Translations under genes and position numbers: made by a program
Notes under the pieces: generated by a model
Database searches by the model: none
What the model was told of the DNA's origin: nothing
The model's input: only the letters and a program-made list of their open reading frames with translations
Source: Symsagittifera roscoffensis
Lineage: Eukaryota; Xenacoelomorpha; Acoela; Convolutidae
Reading direction: 5' to 3'
Length of the DNA stretch: 60,000 nucleotides
NCBI RefSeq assembly: GCF_963678635.1
Contig: NC_087065.1
Location: forward strand, 12,547,579-12,607,578
In this document: piece after piece, positions 44,093-53,970 of the stretch
How positions within the stretch are numbered: position 1 is the stretch's first letter
Layout: each line of letters begins with the position of its first letter

Positions 44093-44406
44093 GTTAGTTA
44101 GTTAATTTTTTCGGTTATCCCCTTTTTCATTTTTCACCATTTATAACGATTTATTTGTTTTTCATCAGAAGGTGGCGAATTAAAAGGCTTTTCTTTATGG
44201 ATGAACTGATTTATGTTGACGGGCTCTAGACGAAAATGCAGCTATACCCCTCAAAATTTTTGCATATTCATCGCAGTTGCCTTTTGAAAAGTTTCACGAT
44301 TGGTTGACCAAAAATGGAATGTGAAAAAAAATGCCAAAAGACTACCGTTTTGGCCAGTGAAGTGATTGATTTTACGTGAGGGCGCTTCCACTTCTAAACC
44401 TGATAT

Positions 44407-44807
44407 CAGGGGCGGATCTAGGATTTTCTCGAGGGGGGGGGAGCATTTTCAAAAAAAATTCGAAAATTTTACGACCTTTTTTTTAGGTCGACCTAATTGA
44501 TTTTCCGAGCTCTCCTAAAGCACTAAAAAGACGCTGTACTGGCCAACTTTTTGAAAAAACAGGTCAAAAAAAGCCGTTTTTGGGCATTTTTTTGAAAATT
44601 TTGACAAACAAATCGCTTTTTTTTGGCGAGCGCTCCCCCTCAAAATTAGTATATATTGGCGCAGGCACCTTTAGAAAAATTTTAGGGTCGTTCGGCCAAA
44701 AATGGATATCTTAAAAAGTACCAAAGGAGGGACCTTTTGGGTCGGCAGGGGGTCGAATCCCTGAGGAAGAAAGCCAAAAACCCCCACCACCCCTAAATCC
44801 GCCCCTG
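44407..44807 (+). mobile_element. hAT-type MITE, copy B (intact)
   Basis: 401 bp with termini CAGGGGCGGAT and ATCCGCCCCTG and a perfect 8-bp duplication CCTGATAT (44399-44406 and 44808-44815). It is in intron 3, ending only 25 bases before exon 4. No transposase ORF. It is the reference copy for the fragments elsewhere in the window. Confidence 0.93.
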
Positions 44808-44832
44808 CCTGATATGTAATCTTTTGATTTAG

Positions 44833-44935
44833 GAAGCATATATGCCTTCGCCGAGATATTACCCGCACAGTCCAGCCCATTTACAACTACAATCACTACC
44901 CAACTACAATAACTACCCTTTCTTACACTCACCTG
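44833..44935 (+). CDS. Host gene exon 4 (Pro/Tyr-rich)
   Basis: Acceptor TTTAG at 44828-44832; starts on a codon boundary as exon 3 requires, and ends one base into a codon before GTTAG. Encodes 34 residues beginning EAYMPSPRYYPHSPAHLQLQ, a low-complexity Pro/Tyr/Gln-rich stretch, probably disordered. Confidence 0.7.
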
Positions 44936-45339
44936 GTTAGAAACTGCACAAGTAAAATTTGCTTTTTTACTTATACCATGAAGTCAGGTGAAACGCTCAT
45001 TTGCGAAAAACAAAAAACTAGCCAGTTGATATGCAAGTAAAAAAGAAAGTTTAGACCATATTTCTCCAAAAACACTTTTTAACCTTTTTGAGCGTGGCTT
45101 GTGCGAGGAAAAAACATATGCTTAAAACGTGAACAAGAAAAAATCGGCGTCGAAAATTTAACAACAAAACAAAAAAAGATCAAAAATTTTAGTTTAAAAA
45201 GCAAAGTGTACTTTTTTGTAGAATTATTTTTTGATTTTATAAAGAAACTTTTTTTTTTGCTGAGGAAGCGCTGTATAAAGCTTCAAAAACTAGTTTTTCT
45301 AGATTAAAACTAAATTTTTCTTCGCTTAAAAAATGTTAT

Positions 45340-45615
45340 TTTTTATATTAAAAGACTTAAATTGCTTTACTCGCTCGAAACGAATACTTGTCACCAAAAA
45401 CTACAAAGCTTTTTTGTCGAAACTCAGGAACTTTTTCGAAAATTTTTAAATATCGTTGGAATCACGACTGAAAAGGCTTTAATATGATACATCACTCACC
45501 CAATCCGATTATTATTTGTGGTTTCTCGTTTTTTTTCTCGATTATTTGTGGAAAAAAACGAGTCGAGAAAAAATTAACACACACCAGAAGGCATAGAATA
45601 AAAACAAGACCCGAT
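45340..45615. repeat. Degenerate dispersed repeat, copy 1
   Basis: Contains 'tactcgctcgaaa', 'gactgaaaaggctttaatatga' in part, 'atcactcacccaatccgatt' and 'ttatttgtggtttctcg', blocks that recur at 56755-57310, 57440-57680 and 59390-59720. No ORF. Confidence 0.55.
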
Positions 45616-45723
45616 TGAAAGTATATGATATTGCAGTCGGATTTTTTTAACGGGGGGGGGGGGGGATTTTTAAGTTATAACTTGTAAGGTATTTTGTGAC
45701 ACCTTACTGCATGTTTTCTGCAG

Positions 45724-45836
45724 CCCTGCATTTATCCCATGCCGGCCCTCTAGTGAACTCGCCTGACCCTCTGACAGCCAATCAGATGCTGATGCAATCT
45801 CTACTTTCCGAGAGAGCCCTGCACTCTTTACAGAAG
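45724..45836 (+). CDS. Host gene exon 5
   Basis: Strong acceptor (TTTTCTGCAG) and donor AAG|GTAATT. Its first two bases complete the codon opened by exon 4, and it ends on a codon boundary. Residues include 'HLSHAGPLVNSPDPLTANQM' and 'SLLSERALHSLQK'. The phase agreement through exons 1-5 is the main evidence that these belong to one gene. Confidence 0.75.
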
Positions 45837-46830
45837 GTAATTTTCAATCAATTTCTAAGTTTCGGCTGAGACAAAGTGACAAAAGTAGCCGAAAACATCT
45901 GGGAAAACAATAAATAGACCGAAACTCCTCCATTTACTATTTATTTGTGTATAATTACGTTTTAAATGTTTACATGTTTTTTTTCAAGTATCGATCTAAT
46001 TTTCGCTCATGAAGTTTTTGTATTCGAAAAATTCTCCACGCCTACAAAAATCCAATTTTTTCTCAAATTTGTAGATTTTTAACTAACTTTTTCTATTGCT
46101 TTTTTGATCAAAAACGCGTGTTTTTTTTCTGTTTTCTACGCCAAAAAACTGCGTCCAGCCACGAACTTAAATTTCCGGTCAATCCAGAAGCATTGAATTA
46201 CATTGATCAATATATTCAAATTTGAAAATTTTTCATTGGCCAATCAAATCTGAATATTCTGAAATTTGAACCAAATAGTCAGAAAAAATTCAGTCAGAGC
46301 TTTGGAAAATTTTACTGTGCCTGGCCTTAAAACTTTTGCCGTTGGAAACTATTGGCATGAATACCAACGCTTTCATAAAAACAGCAATTTTGAAGGCATA
46401 TCGGCCCTGGTTGTTCCCGGGCATTCTTAACTTGTTTTCGAAAAACCAAAAAGACAAACTCTTTCAATTTAGTTTCAAGTTTAAGTTCTGGATGTAGTTT
46501 GCTTGGCTGGGCGACGATTTGTATCAAGCGAAAATTGATATCATTGTTTTGTTTGATGTTCAACAAATAAAAGAAACAATTATAAACTAAATTAAAATAA
46601 AAGGAATTAAAGAAATCAAAAATAAAGGTTAATAGCTATTCCCTATAGTATATTACTAATTTGGTTGTTCTGATAATTTTTTAAAACCTTACAATCTTAA
46701 CTGCATTTTTGCGTATTTTGCTGTCTTTGATGCCTTCTCTCTGGAACTTTTACTCATAAGCTTATTCTCAGCTAACCTTTGTTCTCGCCAAATAAATTTA
46801 ATGAGTTTGTGGATTGTTGGGTGCTTACAG

Positions 46831-46931
46831 CCCTTTTCCATCTGGAAAGTACGATGTCAACCATCCACCAAGTTATTCGTCTTCTGCTTTTGATCCGGCG
46901 CGCACTCAAACTGATTCCAGAGATCTAAGGG
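46831..46931 (+). CDS. Candidate host exon (Pro/Ser/Tyr-rich)
   Basis: After an acceptor-like TGCTTACAG the frame with 'PFPSGKYDVNHPPSYSSSAF' resembles exon 4 in composition. Its phase does not join exon 5 directly, so an exon between them would be needed, and I see no good donor; the end given is approximate. Confidence 0.35.
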
Positions 46932-47110
46932 GAAGAAAGCTGATTGGCGTTTTGTGCGAAACATTGGTCAAACGATATCTTTCCAAAAGTTTCAATATAT
47001 GGAATGATTGGAAAATTTTTGCCAAATAGATTGTTCAGGCATTTGAACCTCAGCTGCAGATCATATTGGAGAAAAAGGAAAAATTCCAGTGCAATATTTA
47101 ATTTCATCAG

Positions 47111-47141
47111 AAGCCGCAGTGTTTCGTCGGATCTAAAAAAG
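47111..47141 (+). CDS. Candidate 31-nt host exon
   Basis: Bounded by TTTCATCAG and AAAAAAG|GTAATT. The open frame reads SRSVSSDLKK and ends on a codon boundary, the phase the terminal exon needs. Too short to be sure. Confidence 0.35.
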
Positions 47142-47465
47142 GTAATTCCGCCAAGCTCCCTAAAATTTGCTCGAAATAGCATGCACAAAGTGGCCTAAGC
47201 GGCTTTTTCCTGATAATGGCACGCAAAAAGACTGATGAAAGACATTGATTGACGCTTTTTTTCAAATCGAGCGGAACTTTGGCTGGCTCCAGGTAAGAGT
47301 TTAACTGTTCTAGCACTTCCAAAGCTCGCAGATTTTGTTATTTATTTTTTGGTGTTAAAAGAAATCAATCCATTGGAACTGTTTGTTTTTTTACTACAGC
47401 TTGTATAGTAAATACTTGATAGAAGAGCGTGGGGCATGATTTAACAGTTCTATCAGCATGCCAAG

Positions 47466-47669
47466 TTGTGTTGCTCTCTAACAAATCTAAACTTGCTTCC
47501 GTTGAGAAAATCAACATCCGGTCCGCATCATCAGGCAAAGAATCAAAGGTTGGAAAAGTATCACCTTCTGACTGAGAGAATCAACTGCAGTGGTATCGCA
47601 ATATTTTTTAGGCTTTTGAAATATAATATGGCAAATTCACCATCGTCTTCTTTGAGGCGTCTCCAGTAA
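47466..47669 (+). other. Possible coding segment, unresolved
   Basis: Less AT-biased than its surroundings. Two frames are open, one reading 'KLASVEKINIRSASSGKESK'. Splice sites around it are poor, so I do not call an exon. Confidence 0.25.
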
Positions 47670-47699
47670 ACTCTGCATAAATAGGTCTTGGGGGTTCCG

Positions 47700-49793
47700 A
47701 AGTGGCTTTGGTTTTCACTTTGATAGCACGTTTGACTCTAAAAAATTTTTTTTCTAGCATTTGGGTTAAACTTCAAATTTTTTTCCCAAGAAAAATACCG
47801 GCTTGCTTATAAAAATGATGTTTGCTTAACCCTAATTTTAGTTTGGCTGAAAAAAAATCCCCCTAGTTGCCACAGAAACTCACGTCCTCTATTTATGCTG
47901 GTTTAAGTTTTATTTAACCTATGTTCGAATTTTTTATGTAAAATGTTTATCAATCTGGTATCTGCACGTCCAAAAAACAAAGATTTGAGTTGAATATTGG
48001 CTCATGTGAAAAATTTTCCTGGCCACATTCATTCTTTTCACTAATATTTGAGCAATCGCAAATTATAACGGACAATTTGCATGGGCTCTCACATCATCGA
48101 CTGGAGGCATTGGTTTATTTTAGAGGCCTAGATGGACGAGTTTACATGGATCAAATTGATAGATAATTGAATGAAGTTCAAATTGAATTGAGGAAAAACC
48201 AATGTAAGGAAGTCCATGCTTCTATTATAAATAATTTTAAACTACTAATTTTATGATAAACAAACTGAAATCAAGTCAATGCGTTGGTAATCCAGGAGTC
48301 TTTTGATACAACCAACAAAAGAGAAACAAAAACTTAATCCCCCCAACTCTTACAGTTAACAATTGAAACTCAATTTTTAATCCACCATATCAGCAATTAA
48401 GTGTTACAGATTGTCGCTTGTTTCGAAAGTTCGCACTTCAAAAATTACGAATCGTCATTTGTTACGAAAATCACCGGCAACGAATCGTCACTTGCTACGA
48501 ATAGTCGCTTCACGAGCTTGCTTGTAGTTAAAACTTAGTTAACTTGACTTAGTTAAGAATTAGTTATTATAGAAAATCAGCCTGTTCGATATTATAGCAA
48601 AACCCTGAGAATTGTGCGGCTTAATAAAAAAAAATGGTTGAAAAATTGTCTAATTCTAGACTGAAATATGTCAAATTTTAAGTGTTAAAAATGAGAGGTA
48701 TATGTAATGATTAAGACTTTTCGTTTTGCCTCAATTCAAATTGGAACACGCTATTGTTAGTGCGTTACTCTTTCCTCATCAAAGCATAAAATGAACCATT
48801 TACGTGAACTCGTTTCAAAAAGACCAGAAAGTCAGGCTTTTATTCTTGAGCGCGCGCCCGGTGGGCCCACGTAGGTCCAGGGATTGAGCACCCCAGATGA
48901 GCTAATAATATTTGCAAATTGGTCTGAATATTAAAAATCACCCAAGCAAACATAGATTCCTCGCGTAAATAATGTTTATCTAGAATTTAACTACGTTAGC
49001 TGCTTGGTGTGCAAAAAACCCCAAATTGTAAATATAAAACTTGTAATGGAATATATAATTTAGGAGAGATTCACGAAAGAAAGATTCTTGGCCTTTTCAT
49101 TGAAATAAAAATTCAAACTGAGATGCCTATTCGTTTCAATCAGCACAGGTAATACTAAGACAAACCGCCTTGAATTATTTGATAGAATATTTTGAATATT
49201 TTTGGCTGTGATTCAAACTGCGTTTCAATGAATCGAGTTTTCTTTTTGATTGGCCAAAAATTATAGTTTTTTTGCAACTAAATCCTTTGATAATTCTACA
49301 ATTTTCTCTTTGGGTCTGATCCAGTTAAAATTTTCAATTATCGAAGCGTGTTTTGTTCAGGTTTTCAAAGAAAAAGACAAAGCTTCCATGTTCGAGGTGA
49401 TTTTTTTTGTTCAGTCAAAACTCAAATTTGAAAGATCATTGTTTAGAGCTCAAACGAGAATTTTTTTTACCTGTTATCATTTTAACGCATGTTTTGAGAG
49501 TTTGAATTGTGATAATTTGAACGTATAAGCGCGCTAACCAGTCAGTTTGTCGCATCTAACAAAACAGTTCCCACAGGGCGTGTGGGGAAAAGAAAGGAAG
49601 AAGAAATTATGTCAATGTTTTGTTGATGTTTTTGAAAAAAAAAATGTTTTTCTTCAGATTTAAGGGATAGTCCGAAAAATCAAAGCTTTGGTCTGATATA
49701 CTTGTTGTTATTTTTTTTTTCAAATGACTATAAACAACTTGTCTCCTGTAGTTTCTATTTTGAGCAGAGCTTCTATAACTTGCGTCATTTCAG
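47700..49793. other. Last intron: no gene seen
   Basis: About 2 kb of AT-rich sequence ending in the acceptor GTCATTTCAG. The 92-codon frame at 49250-49528 has no motif. Confidence 0.45.
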
Positions 49794-49892
49794 AGATTGC
49801 CTCCAAGAGCGAGAGTGGATGAGCAAATGAGACAGCAGTACCACCAATCACAGACCCACAGACCATTCATGGTCCCCCCGTTCTCACTCTGA
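49794..49892 (+). CDS. Host gene terminal exon
   Basis: Starts after GTCATTTCAG and reads 32 codons to TGA (49890-49892): RLPPRARVDEQMRQQYHHQS then a Pro-rich end 'HRPFMVPPFSL'. Gln/His/Pro composition matches exon 4. It follows the same strand and needs phase 0, as exon 5 and the 47111 candidate provide. No AATAAA is evident close downstream. Confidence 0.6.
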   Translation, partial: RLPPRARVDEQMRQQYHQSQTHRPFMVPPFSL

Positions 49893-50387
49893 CTCCGAAG
49901 CTAAAAGAACATGAAGATTATTGAACAAAATGAAGCGATCATTTACAGTTACGCGACGCTAAAAAAAAACGCGGACCAAATCACGAATAGTTTCTACCTT
50001 CTATTTTTATTACTTATTGTAATTTTTTTCAATTATTTACTTAGAATTAGTCAGTGGTTTAAAGTGTAATAGTTCAAGTAGATATATTTAATACCGGGCG
50101 TATTTTTTCCTTAATATCGAAATTTGTGTCCAAAAAGATCAGCCCAGCAGGCAGCTTTGAGAAAATAGTGCCGAATAGGTCAGTTGTGAGCACATATTGG
50201 CAGGGCAGGAGGTCAGAACAATTAGCAAAGAAAAACCCACAGAGGCGATGCAACAAAAGCCTGGCATTGCAAGCTACCAACTACACTGAGATTGAAATAT
50301 CTAAAACGAAAAAAAACTTAAAAATATCAACAATATTTTTGGAATTACGAATAATTAATCTCCGAAAATCAGACGAGAAACGGAACC

Positions 50388-50737
50388 ACCATGACTTAAC
50401 CAGCTTTAAGAATTTTCCGAGCGTTCATTAAGCCAATAACACGTAGTTAGGAGCCAATTGAATCGAAAAAAACGCCAAAAAAAACTGTTTTCATAGAAAA
50501 AACAACAATTTTTTGAAAAAAAAAACAAAAATTCAATCTCAGTAAAACACAAAAGAAACACAACCACTAACTTTAAGCAATCTATAGTAATTTTCGAACG
50601 TTCACTAAGTCGACAACACGTGATCAGACGACAGTTGAACCAAAAAACTCAAAGGCATTTCATGTCAAATTTAAATTTCTAGCGATCAGTCGGTTCATTT
50701 TAATGTCTTATTTTTAATTTCGCTTTTAATCGCCAAC
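50388..50737 (+). repeat. Duplicated 5' UTR module of the LINE
   Basis: Two diverged units start 'accatgactta..' at 50388 and 'accactaactt..' at 50564. They share in order 'tttccgagcgttcattaag' / 'ttcgaacgttcactaag', 'aacacgt' and 'ttgaa.c.aaaaaa', period about 176 bp. They may be promoter monomers. Confidence 0.55.
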
Positions 50738-51764
50738 ATGTTTGACCTCGAAACTTTCCGAAATTTGAACGACGAATTGAAATACGAGCTGTATAAAGAC
50801 TTGATTGAAATGTTACTTATTTTAAACGAATTATCGAAAACTTATCTGTATCAACGAAAGATGAAGAAAAAGGAAACAAATTTATTGATCTAGAAAATTT
50901 TAAAAACACGGTCAATTCGAAAATTGCAGAAAACAAATTTGAAAATGAATGGAGCAAGATTGAAATTCGGAGCAGAAATTAGAACAAACGAAGCGAAAAT
51001 AACCAAGAAAGCAAGAATAACCAAGAAATCAAAATACAAGCAACCAATATTCAAGAAGAAAAATTCGACCAACAACGAAAACATTTATTTTTACCACGAG
51101 AAGGAGAATATTCTGGCCTATTACTGGGAGACTCAATTGTTAACAGAATCAATGGGAAACAAATATCGTAAAATGTGTTGGCGAGAGGATTTGGTGGGCA
51201 CAAAATTTCTGCATTGCTGGAACGCGTGAGAAACAGTAAATCGCGACATTTTAAACATGTAACTACACTAATTGGAATAAATGACTGCTTCTCAATTGAT
51301 TTCGACGCGAAGGAAGCCGTGATAAGCTTAGAAAAACTAAAATATCTCGTGAATCATAAATTCTCCCCAGAAACAATTTCACTATGTACTGTAACTCCCT
51401 TAGGCGCTTTTAGAAAAGATTTTAATCCAAATGTACAGAAGCTAAACAAGCAAATTCTTAATTTAGTACGGAATGTAAAGGACTTTTGCGAAGTAAAATT
51501 GGATATTTAAGACATAAAAAAAAATTTAGTCAAAATACCGATGCGCTTAGCTCGGATGGTTTGCATCCTTCTGATGGGGGTGTTGAAATTTTGGTGCAAA
51601 GTTTTAGAGATTCTTTTAGAGGTTCTGATATTAATGCAATTACATGTGAGATTACAACCCGCCCCAGAATGAAGCAAACCCAACTATCATCAAATTTAGA
51701 TCCAAAAACGGCAGAAATGATTCAATTTTTCCAAAACGGTGCAAAATTCTTCAGGAAATACTAG
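50738..51764 (+). pseudogene. LINE ORF1: coiled coil plus SGNH/GDSL esterase
   Basis: ATG 50738 starts a helical, charged N-terminus (MFDLETFRNLNDELKYELYK). The frame then shifts, with stops at about 50892 and 50981, and the esterase begins at 'GLLLGDSIVNRI' (block I, catalytic Ser) near 51115. Next are 'GGHKIS', 'LIGIND' (the G-x-N-D block) and 'DGLHPSDGG' (the D-x-x-H catalytic dyad) near 51555. Two further shifts, near 51165 and 51510, separate these. Esterase ORF1 proteins occur in CR1-type LINEs, where they are thought to act on lipids or help particle formation. Confidence 0.82.
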
Positions 51765-51820
51765 TTTCGCATTTTTTCTTGGTGCAAACTTTGGCGATTA
51801 TTTAATTTATTTAATTTATT

Positions 51821-53970
51821 ATGCTGAATATTAAATTCTGGTTGTTTTGTGCAATTTTTCTAATTTCCAAGGCTCAGATGGAAAATATAGAAAAAACCAT
51901 TGTTTACTGGGGCTATCTAAGCTGCCACCAAAAGATATTATCATGGAAATGTGGGATAAATGAGCGGAGAGCTACCACACAGACTCATCTTTTCCTTTTT
52001 GCGTTGTTACTGACCCAAAGTGGGGATGTTGAAAAAAAACCTGGTCCTATTGAAACCATTGAAACAGTCTACGGCATCTGCTCAAAAAATTGTGCAAATC
52101 TTAAATTTGTTCATTTGAATTTTCAAAGTATTATTAGAAAACGGATGCAATTGAAAAAATTTCTTGATGATATGGGCGAAAATACAATTATAGAAATTTC
52201 CGAAACGTGGCTTAAAAAGAAGATAGTGACAATTTATGGAATCTCCACCCTAGAACGCATGCGATGTTCAGATATGATAGGCAATCAGCGGTAAAAAAAG
52301 AAAGGCGGTGGCGTTTAGTTATATATACCAGTCAAATTGGCTCCGAAATTGAGGCCTGATTTAAATTTAATTGATAAAAAAAAATATGAGTCAGTGTGGG
52401 TTGAGTGCAAAACTACATTTAACATTTCCAGTAAAGAAAAAATGTTAGTTAATTTGTGTTATAATCCAAGCAGATCAAACTTTTTTGTTTTTTTTTTGGA
52501 ACAATTAACGCTTAACATAGATAATGCATTTTCAGTTTCTAATAAAATTACGCTTCTGGGTGATTATATCATAAACTATCTGGATAGCAAATAAAAATAA
52601 AATTTAGATTCTATAATTATTCTATATGGATTGAAGGTTTTTTGTCCAAACGATGAGACCAGAATTAGTTCCTCAACTAAAACTCATATCGACTACATTA
52701 TCAGTGACTATGAAACAAACGGCATTGAATTTTGTTTTGATACACCTTATAAAACCGACCATTTTGCTTCATTTATTTTGACGGATATAAAATGCGGCAA
52801 AAGTTTACCGAGGATAATTTCGACTTTCAATAAGAAAAATTATCAGAAAAAATGAATTTTGCAATACACTCTCCGCTCTTCCTTGGTATCTCTTATATCA
52901 ATGTACAGACGCACAAAACATGTTCTCGACGATGATTTATTTAATTTCTAGTGCTCTTCAGCAACATGCTCCTATCGAAAAAAATTTTGTTCGTAATTTT
53001 AAACCAAAAATTGTGTTGAAAACGGAATGGTTCGATTCAGAATGTCAGCAATTGTTGATTAAGAAACAGAATTCACTCAGATCATATCGCAGTCAAAGCA
53101 CAAGCAATAATTGGTCAAAGTACCAGTTTTTACGTAATCAAATGAGCCAATTGGTTAGAAGTAAACAAATCGATCACTCAAAAAATTGTTTTTCACTTCT
53201 CAGCACTATCCAACAAAAATGGAAATATATTAACCAAGTTAGAGGTACATGTTCTGGCAACAATCGAATTACAGTTCTACGAAATACCTTCAGTGAAATG
53301 ATAACCCAATACAAAAAAATTGCCAATCATTTAAATTATATTTTTTCAAACTTAGGCGAATTTTTTGGCGCTAAAAAGCCTCCGAATTACAACAAATCTG
53401 CCTCTGAATCTGCACCTTTCCATTTTCAACACATTACAGTGAAGCAATGCTTTAATATAGTTCAAAAAATCAATGTTAGAAAACCTCTCGGACCTTGTAC
53501 CGTACCTGCTTGGGCAATCATTGACGGTCAATCAGTTATAGTTCCACATTTAACTTTTGTCATAAATACTTGCTTAGATGAGAACATTTTCCCGATCGAA
53601 CTGAAAAAAGCACACGTAACCCCTTTCTTTAAAAAAGATGACCCAATGGATGCAAAAAATTATCGGCCAATATCAATAACTTGTGCTTTTTCTAAAACTT
53701 TTGAAAAAATTTTACATGCCCAAATAACAGAACATCTTGACAAATTTCGAATAATGACACCATTTCAATTCGGATTTCGCAAAAACATTTCAACACAAGA
53801 TGCTTTTGTTTATGTGACAGAAAGTATTCGAAATCAAATAGATTGAAAAAAATCGTACAAGCAGCTTTATTAGATCTGTCCAAGGCTTTCTCTCGGTTTT
53901 TCAAATGGAGCAAATGCTTTAATTGCTAGCTTCCTAAACAAACGTATTCAAAGAGTAAACGTCAATGGAA
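51821..53970 (+). pseudogene. LINE ORF2: 2A-like motif, APE endonuclease, partial RT
   Basis: ATG 51821 opens 157 codons. A 2A-like peptide GDVEKKPGP (usual D-x-E-x-N-P-G-P) precedes the endonuclease: LKFVHLNFQS, ETWL (metal-binding Glu), LLGDYIINYL, STKTHIDYII and KTDHFASF. Stops at about 52292 and 52592 and shifts break it. RT begins near 53400, with AKNYRPISITCAFSKTFEKI and FQFGFRKNISTQDA, then a stop at 53844, motif A-like LLDLSKAFS at about 53865, a small deletion, and 'ASFLNKRIQRVNVNG' before the homology ends near 53970. The catalytic YxDD box is absent. Confidence 0.85.

Larger units (their letters stand above)
50388..53970 (+). mobile_element. CR1/L2-like non-LTR retrotransposon, degenerate
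   Basis: In order: a duplicated 5' UTR module, ORF1 with coiled coil and SGNH esterase, ORF2 with 2A-like motif, APE endonuclease and a partial RT. This layout is known in CR1/L2-type (jockey superfamily) elements. Frameshifts and stops occur throughout. RT is broken after motif A and the 3' end is missing, so it is dead. The 5' boundary is uncertain. Confidence 0.85.

Noticed and set aside
45101-45307. 68-codon basic ORF in an intron of the host gene
   Set aside because: Lys/Phe-rich translation of poly-A/T sequence with no splice-phase support.
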